Assembly: GCA_012514255.1 (NCBI GenBank)
Contig: JAAZAP010000136.1
Location: 1-5,339, forward strand
Length of the DNA: 5,339 bases
Direction of reading: 5' to 3'
DNA from: Bacteroidales bacterium
GTDB lineage: Bacteria > Bacteroidota > Bacteroidia > Bacteroidales > VadinHA17
Shown here: one piece after another, positions 1-5,339 of the stretch
Layout of the letters: every line of letters starts with the position of its first letter
How positions within the stretch are numbered: the first letter of the stretch is position 1
Program-made: the position numbers and the translations under genes
The notes under the pieces: model-generated
Seen by the model: the letters and a program-made list of their open reading frames with translations, nothing else
Told to the model about the DNA's origin: nothing
Databases searched by the model: none

Positions 1-1812
1 AAGACCTACCACAAGACTGGCCTCGGGGTCAGTCCTGACGAGGTGGAGATGCTCGTCTTTGGCGAAAACCCCCATCCCATTGTCAGACAGCTATTCACAG
101 ACCCCAACACCGGCATGTTCAATCCGTCATTCCTGGTCAATTTCCTGAAGGCCACCGAGACGGATGATGCAACAAAGAGATACTGGCTCTTCTTTGAGGA
201 TCAGATCATCAATGACAGGCTCAATACCAAGCTGGTGAACCTGATGTCAAAAGGTCTCTATGTGACCGGCAAACAGTCAGAATTTGAAAACAGCCTGGCA
301 ACCAACACTGTCAATTTCAGCTACATAATGCGCAATTATGCAGCTATTCCTGACAGCCTCGTAAAAGTCTCCCAGGATGAGATAAAGAGCTATTACGAAA
401 AGCACAAGGAAAACTATAAAAGGGGAGCAACCAGGGATATTGAATACATTGTCTTCGATGTTGTTCCCTCGGAATCTGACATGAAGGAGACTGAGACCTG
501 GGCAGAGAACGAGAAGGAGAATTTTGCAGCAGCCACTGACCTTGTGCAGTATATCAATCTGACTGCAGATTCACGTCATCCCGGTTTTTTCCGGTCACTG
601 CAGGAGCTCCCCGAGAGCCTGCGCCCGCTGGCAGAGTCGGGCGACAGGTCTGCAGTAATGGGTCCCTGGCTTGAGGACGGCGCCTACAAACTGGCTCGCA
701 TTGTAGATATAGCTGACCGTCCTGATTCAGTCAGGGCGGCACACATACTGCTCTCACCCAACCCGGCCAGGAGCCTCGCACAGGCAAGAAAGGAAGCCGA
801 CAGCCTGATTGCCCTTGTCAGGGGCGGAGCTGATTTCAATGCTCTTGCCATGGCCAATTCCGATGACCAGGGATCGGCACAGGTAGGCGGCGATCTTGGA
901 TGGTTCAGTGAAGGTATGATGGTTACACCATTCAATAATGCATGCTTCACCAACAGGAAGGGGGACCTTGTCACTGCCGAAACAACCTTCGGGATACATA
1001 TCATCAAGATAATTGACCAGAGCCGCAGAGTCAGGAAATATGACATCGGCGTGGTTGACCGGCTGGTAATCCCGAGCAGCAGTACCACCCAGCGTATCTA
1101 TTCAGAGGCTTCACAGTTTGCCGGCACCAATGACACTTACGAAAAGTTCAACAATGCCGTTGCTGAGGGCAACCTGAACAAGAAACTGGCAATGAATGTC
1201 ACCCCGGATCAGAAGGAGCTTCCCGGCCTGACACAGTCAAGAGGACTTGTAATGGCTCTGTTTCAGAACAGCAAAGCCGGCGCCATAGTGCTTGACAACA
1301 GCAGCCAGGCGGTGTTTGAGCTACCTGACAGGTATGTTGTAGCCTATTGCACCAGGGTTCAGGAAGAGGGTATAGCACCTGTGGAAGATGTGGCAACGGA
1401 TATCAGGTTCATCCTTGCAAGGGAAAAGAAGGCGGAAATTATTGCCGATGAAATGAAGAAGCTTGTTGCTGAAGGCAAAACAATCAATGAGCTGGCAGCG
1501 CACTACAATACCTCGGTGCAGGATGCCAGCGGCATAAATTTCAGATCATACTCGGTACCGGGAGCCGGAATAGAGCCGGCACTCATTTCTGCAGCCTCAG
1601 CATCAGAGCCCGGGGTTTTGTCAAAACCCGTTGAAGGCAATAACGGAGTTTACATGTTCATGGTCAATGACGCCACCCCGGCTGCAACTGAAGAACTGGC
1701 AATGGTCAAGGAGAGAATGAACTCCAGCTACCAGATCCGTGCATCCTATGAAGCCTACCAGGCCATCCGTGACAAGAAAGAGGTTAAGGATCTGAGATAT
1801 AAATTCTATTGA
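1..1812 (+). CDS. PpiD/SurA-like parvulin-type peptidylprolyl cis-trans isomerase, 5'-truncated by the window
   Basis: Predicted periplasmic folding helper that isomerises Xaa-Pro bonds and chaperones exported and outer-membrane proteins. The frame is open from base 1, so the GTG at 43 is not a credible start: the 14 codons before it (KTYHKTGLGVSPDE) read as normal family sequence. Roughly the first 100 residues, which in PpiD hold a signal/anchor helix, lie outside the window. Counting codons from base 1, a SurA_N-like helical region occupies about 15-140 and a parvulin domain about 243-341. The parvulin domain shows AAHILL, a Ser-Asp pair (NSDDQGS), GGDLGWF, the MMVTPF segment and the closing GIHIIKI, so its active-site framework looks intact. 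The remaining 260 residues are less conserved and probably form the second, non-catalytic half seen in large Bacteroidota PpiD proteins. The end, EVKDLRYKFY, is typical. It is convergent with the downstream metF-like gene. The family call is firm; the choice between the ppiD and surA names is not, so no symbol is given. Confidence 0.9.
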   Translation, partial: KTYHKTGLGVSPDEVEMLVFGENPHPIVRQLFTDPNTGMFNPSFLVNFLKATETDDATKRYWLFFEDQIINDRLNTKLVNLMSKGLYVTGKQSEFENSLATNTVNFSYIMRNYAAIPDSLVKVSQDEIKSYYEKHKENYKRGATRDIEYIVFDVVPSESDMKETETWAENEKENFAAATDLVQYINLTADSRHPGFFRSLQELPESLRPLAESGDRSAVMGPWLEDGAYKLARIVDIADRPDSVRAAHILLSPNPARSLAQARKEADSLIALVRGGADFNALAMANSDDQGSAQVGGDLGWFSEGMMVTPFNNACFTNRKGDLVTAETTFGIHIIKIIDQSRRVRKYDIGVVDRLVIPSSSTTQRIYSEASQFAGTNDTYEKFNNAVAEGNLNKKLAMNVTPDQKELPGLTQSRGLVMALFQNSKAGAIVLDNSSQAVFELPDRYVVAYCTRVQEEGIAPVEDVATDIRFILAREKKAEIIADEMKKLVAEGKTINELAAHYNTSVQDASGINFRSYSVPGAGIEPALISAASASEPGVLSKPVEGNNGVYMFMVNDATPAATEELAMVKERMNSSYQIRASYEAYQAIRDKKEVKDLRYKFY

Positions 1813-1835
1813 TCCGGATATTCACGTCATTCAGT

Positions 1836-1864
1836 GCAGCGGCAGGTCTGAGACCTGCCGCTGC
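1836..1864 (+). terminator. Intergenic hairpin, probable transcription terminator of the PpiD-like gene
   Basis: A perfect 13-bp inverted repeat (GCAGCGGCAGGTC / GACCTGCCGCTGC) with a TGA loop begins 23 bases after the foldase stop codon. On the plus strand it is followed by CTGTTT and then an A/T-rich stretch that includes a small second repeat (TGTT-taca-AACA, 1866-1877). The T-tract is short, so termination may be imperfect. On the minus strand the hairpin lies 18 bases past the metF-like stop and is followed by mixed sequence without a T-run. It could therefore act for that operon only as a barrier or 3'-end-protecting structure. The stem is seen directly; the termination role is inferred from its position between convergent genes. 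Confidence 0.7.
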
Positions 1865-1882
1865 CTGTTTACAAACAATATA

Positions 1883-3334
1883 TTAATTATCAGTCAGACA
1901 CGGACGTGAGGCCACCCTGTCAATTATCAGGGAGACGGACTCCTCCCAACCGAGCGGCATTATATGCACACCGTTCACCCCTTTCTTCTCCCTCAGCTTC
2001 TTCACGTTCTCAACTGTGATTGCTATACTCTCCTCAGCAAAACGGTCTCCGGCATCAGCCAGGCGCTTCATGACCTGTTCCGGCACGTTCACTCCCGGGA
2101 TATTATCATTAAGATAGCGTGCCAGTCTGAGCGACTTAAGGGGGCAGATGCCGGCGAGGATAAAGACCTTATCCAGCAGTCCCTCCCTGTCCAGCTGCTC
2201 CAGCCATGGATCGAGGCTGTCAGGGTCAAAGACAAGGTTTGTCTGCAGGAACTGAGCCCCGGCATTTATCTTCTTCCTTATTCGTATGGCCTGCATGGCA
2301 GGATCCATTGAATTTGGCGCTGCCGCAGCGCCAAGGAAAAGGCCGGGTCTGTTCTTTATCTCTCTCCCGTCAAGATAGATGCCTTCATCTCTCATTCTTC
2401 TCAGTATCCAGAGCATCTGCACCGAATCGATGTCATTGATGTTCATATTGCTCCGGGGAGTTGGCCCTACACGTGGGCTGTCACCGGAGAGGCATAGTAT
2501 GTTATGCACCCCGATGGCATTGGCTCCTATAGCCATTGACTGCAGGCTGTTGCGGTTATTGTCGCGGGCGGAGATCTGCAACACCGGATCTACTCCCAGC
2601 GAAGCCGCCACGGCGGAGCATGCGGCACTTGACATCCTCGGCACCGCCGACGATCCGTCAGTGAAGTTGACAGCTGCTACCCAGGGCTTAACGAGCATTA
2701 TCTTTTCCTTCAGCCTCCCTGTGGCAGCGCTCAGGGGAGGGGTTACCTCAGCAGTGATGACAAAACGGCCGCTGCGCAGCTCTCTTTCCAGAGCCGACTG
2801 CGGCTCGGTCACCGCGGGCGGATGATATTCGGAATCTCCCTTCCACCAGTCCGGCTGACGTATGGGCCTGAAGACCTTTTCCTCCAGCACCTCACGCAGC
2901 TTTTTGCCTTCCCTGGCTGAAGGGATGAACAATTTTTTGAATCCGGCCTTCCGGGCTGCCCGCACCACTTCTCCCCATGTCTCCGTGCCGGCCCTGTCCC
3001 AGTCAACCGGAGGAAGCACTTCGAGCAGCTTATGCTCGCGGTGCATCCTCCGTGACCGTTCATAGATCAGATACCAGGCGCAGCGCCTGGTGGGGTCAAC
3101 ATAACAGTAACCATTGTTCACTCCTCCGCAGGGTCCGTTCCTGAGTCCCTTGGGGCAGGCCATATGACAAATGAAGGCTGTCTCCTGGAGGAGGCAGTTG
3201 CCACACATCCTGCATCCAAAGAGGGGACCCTTAACCACCCTTTCCGTCAGGGCAAGAAAACGCCTTCCAGCCGGCGGCCTGCTGAAAGGCCTGAATGCAG
3301 GCTGCCAGCGGCGCAGGGGAGTGAAAAAGGACAT
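1883..3334 (-). CDS. Methylenetetrahydrofolate reductase with N-terminal MetV-like cysteine-rich domain (MetV-MetF fusion)
   Basis: Predicted cytoplasmic flavoenzyme reducing 5,10-methylene-tetrahydrofolate to 5-methyl-tetrahydrofolate. Of 483 residues, about 30-135 match the domain called MTHFR_C or MetV (PF12225-like). It carries eight cysteines (C41, C44, C47, C56, C60, C69, C77, C85) in FGCRMCGNC, HMACPKGLRNGPCGG and RRCAW contexts, likely ligands for zinc or iron-sulfur. After a linker, residues 185-475 form the MetF TIM-barrel: AEVTPP with E196, NFTDGS, ISARDNNR, LSGDSP with D285, NAGAQFLQTN, AGICPL and GVHIMPLGW. N366 stands where E. coli MetF has the folate-contacting Gln183. E. coli MetF (about 296 residues) lacks the N-terminal part. 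The ATG at 3334 lies 7 nt after the xylA stop, with AAGG only 2 nt from the ATG and no well-placed Shine-Dalgarno. The first 30 basic, proline-rich residues do not resemble the family, so the true start may differ. The electron donor cannot be told from sequence; MetV in acetogens suggests something other than simple NADH use, but that is inference. Confidence 0.9.
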   Translation of the reverse strand: MSFFTPLRRWQPAFRPFSRPPAGRRFLALTERVVKGPLFGCRMCGNCLLQETAFICHMACPKGLRNGPCGGVNNGYCYVDPTRRCAWYLIYERSRRMHREHKLLEVLPPVDWDRAGTETWGEVVRAARKAGFKKLFIPSAREGKKLREVLEEKVFRPIRQPDWWKGDSEYHPPAVTEPQSALERELRSGRFVITAEVTPPLSAATGRLKEKIMLVKPWVAAVNFTDGSSAVPRMSSAACSAVAASLGVDPVLQISARDNNRNSLQSMAIGANAIGVHNILCLSGDSPRVGPTPRSNMNINDIDSVQMLWILRRMRDEGIYLDGREIKNRPGLFLGAAAAPNSMDPAMQAIRIRKKINAGAQFLQTNLVFDPDSLDPWLEQLDREGLLDKVFILAGICPLKSLRLARYLNDNIPGVNVPEQVMKRLADAGDRFAEESIAITVENVKKLREKKGVNGVHIMPLGWEESVSLIIDRVASRPCLTDN

Positions 3335-3341
3335 CGCCTTA

Positions 3342-4664
3342 TCAGATGATGTACATGTTTATCAGCTGCTCGTAAAGCTCCTGCTTGCCACTGATTTTCT
3401 TTGGCTCACCTGCCTTCATGGCCAGTGCCCGCAGATCCTCAAGGGTCAGCTTGCCCTTCTCATAGAGGGCGCCATTGCCTTTGTCAAACGATGAATACCT
3501 CGCCTTGCGCATCTTAAGATAATCAGAGTCCTTCAGAATGCGGTCAGCAATGACCAGGCCCCTGGCAAAGGTGTCCATGCCGTTGATGTGGGCAATGAAG
3601 AGATCTTCAGGATCGGTGGAGTTACGTCTCACATGGGCATCGAAATTGATGCCTCCTGTCTTGAAGCCTCCTGCCATCATAATGACCAGCATCGCCTCTG
3701 TTATCTCGTTGATATTTGTCGGGAACTCATCAGTATCCCAGCCGTTCTGGTAGTCGCCCCTGTTGGCATCAATGCTTCCCAGCATCCCGGCATCGGCAGC
3801 AACCTGCAGGTCATGCTGGAAAGAGTGGCCTGCCAGGGTTGCATGATTGACCTCAACGTTGAGCTTGAAGTCCTTGTCAAGCCCGTAGTGACGTAAAAAG
3901 CCGATCACCGTTGCAGCATCATAGTCATACTGGTGCTTGGTGGGCTCCATGGGCTTGGGCTCAATATAGAAGGTGCCCTTGAATCCCTTCTTGCGGGCGT
4001 AGTCACGCGCCAGGGTAAGCATCATGGCCAGATGATCAAGCTCACGCTTCATGTCCGTGTTATGCAATGTGAGATAACCCTCACGTCCGCCCCAGAACAC
4101 ATAACCCTGTCCGCCCAGTGCGATAGTGGCATCAATGGCGTTCTTCAACTGCACGGCCACATTGGTTAAAACGTTAAAATCGGGGTTGGTGGCAGCACCG
4201 TTCATGTACCTGGGATTGCTGAAGACATTGGCTGTACCCCAGAGTAGCTTCATGCCTGTCTCCTTCTGCCTTGCCTTTATGACAGGGACCCATTTCTCAA
4301 GACGTTTCTCAATCTCAAATACGGATCCGTCACCAACGAGGTCAGTATCATGGAAGCAATAATAGGGTGCTCCGATCTTTTCAAAAAATTCAAATGCCAT
4401 GTCAAGCTTGACCTTGATCCTGTCATCACCTTCCAGCCCGTCATAAGGGAAATCCCTTGTCTTTGCACCGAAGGTGTCGAGGCCGTCACCGCAGAATGAA
4501 TGCCAGTAAGCTATCGCAAAGCGAAGGATATCCTCCATTTTTTTGCCGCCTACCTTTGCCTCAGGATCATACCATTTAAATGCCAGGGGGTTCTTCGAGT
4601 CCCTGCCCTCATACTTAATCTTCCCTATACCGGGAAAAATTTCACTTTTGCTTTTTTTTGCCAT
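3342..4664 (-). CDS. xylA: Xylose isomerase, class II
   Basis: Cytoplasmic metal-dependent aldose-ketose isomerase converting D-xylose to D-xylulose (many homologues also act on glucose). The 440-residue product has the usual length of Bacteroidota class II enzymes and begins [20 protein letters not shown], matching the family N-terminus. A longer reading from 4730 adds 22 residues that overlap xylB and look unrelated, so 4664 is preferred. The active site is complete: H105 and D108 in CFHDTD, W142 in LLWGTAN, E235 and K237 in IEPKP, E271 and H274 in [11 protein letters not shown]299 in IDANRGD, D310 and D312 in WDTDEF, and D342 in INFDAHVRR. It starts 10 nt after the xylB stop and has no Shine-Dalgarno motif, as is common in Bacteroidota. 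The early codons are A-rich (an A8 run at 4652-4659). It ends in an in-frame tandem TGA-TAA. Very likely co-transcribed with xylB and the downstream metF-like gene. No operator is visible in the window. Confidence 0.97.
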   Translation of the reverse strand: MAKKSKSEIFPGIGKIKYEGRDSKNPLAFKWYDPEAKVGGKKMEDILRFAIAYWHSFCGDGLDTFGAKTRDFPYDGLEGDDRIKVKLDMAFEFFEKIGAPYYCFHDTDLVGDGSVFEIEKRLEKWVPVIKARQKETGMKLLWGTANVFSNPRYMNGAATNPDFNVLTNVAVQLKNAIDATIALGGQGYVFWGGREGYLTLHNTDMKRELDHLAMMLTLARDYARKKGFKGTFYIEPKPMEPTKHQYDYDAATVIGFLRHYGLDKDFKLNVEVNHATLAGHSFQHDLQVAADAGMLGSIDANRGDYQNGWDTDEFPTNINEITEAMLVIMMAGGFKTGGINFDAHVRRNSTDPEDLFIAHINGMDTFARGLVIADRILKDSDYLKMRKARYSSFDKGNGALYEKGKLTLEDLRALAMKAGEPKKISGKQELYEQLINMYII

Positions 4665-4674
4665 AACGTTATAA

Positions 4675-5339
4675 TTATTCGTAAAAGTAATTTTGAAGTA
4701 TCTCGAGCCATTCCATGTATTTTGCGTCATAGATCATGGAGAGTTGATTATCAGGTTCGCTGGATCCGGTTACCTCAAGCCCCTCAAAAGCATCCTGCTC
4801 TGATTTGAACCAGCCGCTCCCTATTCCTGCCCCGCGGGCGGCGCCTACCGATCCGTCAGTATTATATAATGTAATCACTGTGGATGTCAGGCTTGAGAGT
4901 ATATCACGGAAGACCTTGCTGAGGAACATGTTTGATTCGCCGGCACGGATAACGGTGGGGTTGATGCCTGTCTCCTTCATTATCTCCAGCCCGAAGCGGA
5001 AGGAGTAGGCTATTGACTCCTGGGCGGCGCGGAAGAGATGACCCTGCCGGTGAATGTTGAAGTTGAGTCCATGGACAGAGGCACCGATATCCCTGTTGCG
5101 CAGCATCCTCTCCGCCCCGTTGCCGAAGGGCAGGATAAACAGTCCGTCGCTGCCGGGATCCACAGAAGCAGCTATGTCATTCATTTGAGGATAGGTCAGC
5201 CCCGCTCCGGCATTCTTCTTGAGCCAGGAGTTCAGTATCCCCGTGCCGTTGATGCACAACAGCACTCCCAGCCGGTTCAGCCTCTCCGTATGATTGACAT
5301 GCAGGAAAGTGTTGATCCGTGACATCGGGTCAAACTGGG
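4675..5339 (-). CDS. xylB: Xylulokinase, C-terminal part (5' end beyond the window)
   Basis: FGGY-family sugar kinase that phosphorylates D-xylulose to D-xylulose 5-phosphate with ATP, the step after XylA. The frame is open to the right edge (QFDP precedes the internal Met at 5325), so that Met is not the start. About 220 residues are present of an expected 490-500; the N-terminal FGGY domain and the catalytic aspartate lie outside the window. Visible C-domain features are [21 protein letters not shown], the [13 protein letters not shown] loop, the second FGGY signature region [19 protein letters not shown], the nucleotide-side [14 protein letters not shown] segment, and [15 protein letters not shown]. 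The end (KYMEWLEIL) is typical of Bacteroidota XylB. No frameshift or stop interrupts the visible part. It is the first gene of the minus-strand group in the window, so the promoter and any xylose-responsive control site must lie further upstream. The sequence resembles xylulokinase more than glycerol, ribulose or fuculose kinases, and the adjacent xylA supports this. Confidence 0.93.
   Translation of the reverse strand, partial: QFDPMSRINTFLHVNHTERLNRLGVLLCINGTGILNSWLKKNAGAGLTYPQMNDIAASVDPGSDGLFILPFGNGAERMLRNRDIGASVHGLNFNIHRQGHLFRAAQESIAYSFRFGLEIMKETGINPTVIRAGESNMFLSKVFRDILSSLTSTVITLYNTDGSVGAARGAGIGSGWFKSEQDAFEGLEVTGSSEPDNQLSMIYDAKYMEWLEILQNYFYE

Noticed and set aside
684..1088. Minus-strand ORF of 134 codons inside the foldase gene
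   Set aside because: It lies wholly antisense to a well-supported coding region and its translation shows no family resemblance; a shadow frame.
43..1812. Treating the GTG at 43 as the start of the foldase gene
   Set aside because: The frame is open to base 1 and the residues before the GTG continue the family sequence, so the gene is simply cut by the window edge.
2379..2825. Plus-strand ORF of 148 codons opposite the MTHFR gene
   Set aside because: The opposite strand encodes conserved MetF motifs across the whole stretch, and the ORF product is low in recognisable motifs; a shadow frame.
4665..4710. Possible Bacteroidota promoter (TACTTTTA resembling TAnnTTTG) upstream of xylA
   Set aside because: It matches only partly, lies inside the xylB coding end, and no convincing TTTG box at the right distance could be confirmed; the 10-nt gap favours co-transcription.
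4500..4808. Plus-strand ORF spanning the xylA-xylB junction
   Set aside because: Antisense to conserved coding sequence of both genes, with no recognisable product.
5323..5325. ATG at 5325 as start of a short stand-alone kinase-domain protein
   Set aside because: The frame continues to the window edge with typical xylulokinase sequence (QFDP before the Met), so this is an internal Met of a truncated xylB.

Overview
The window looks like a chromosomal segment of a Bacteroidota (probably Bacteroidales-related) bacterium, with G+C near one half by eye. The evidence is a PpiD-type periplasmic foldase of the large Bacteroidota form, a class II xylose isomerase and xylulokinase of Bacteroides-like sequence, and start codons without recognisable Shine-Dalgarno motifs. 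This assignment comes from recalled family resemblance and not from a search.

Layout: a plus-strand gene for a SurA/PpiD-like peptidylprolyl isomerase enters from the left edge, with its N-terminus cut off, and ends at 1812. A strong hairpin (1836-1864) sits in the short convergent gap. The rest of the window is a tight minus-strand cluster, read right to left: xylB (xylulokinase, 5' end cut off by the right edge), xylA (xylose isomerase, best start at 4664), then a methylenetetrahydrofolate reductase whose catalytic domain is preceded by a cysteine-rich MetV-like domain. The xylB-xylA gap is 10 nt and the xylA-MTHFR gap is 7 nt, so the three are very probably one transcript. No gene-free stretch exceeds 300 bases; the longest gap is the 70 bases between the convergent genes.

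XylA converts D-xylose to D-xylulose and XylB phosphorylates it to D-xylulose 5-phosphate for the pentose phosphate pathway. The third gene belongs to a different pathway: it makes 5-methyltetrahydrofolate for methionine synthesis or another methyl-transfer route. Its place in a pentose operon and its MetV-MetF fusion are the most noteworthy points. I see no tRNA, rRNA, mobile element, CRISPR array or defence locus, and nothing that looks like a wholly new system.
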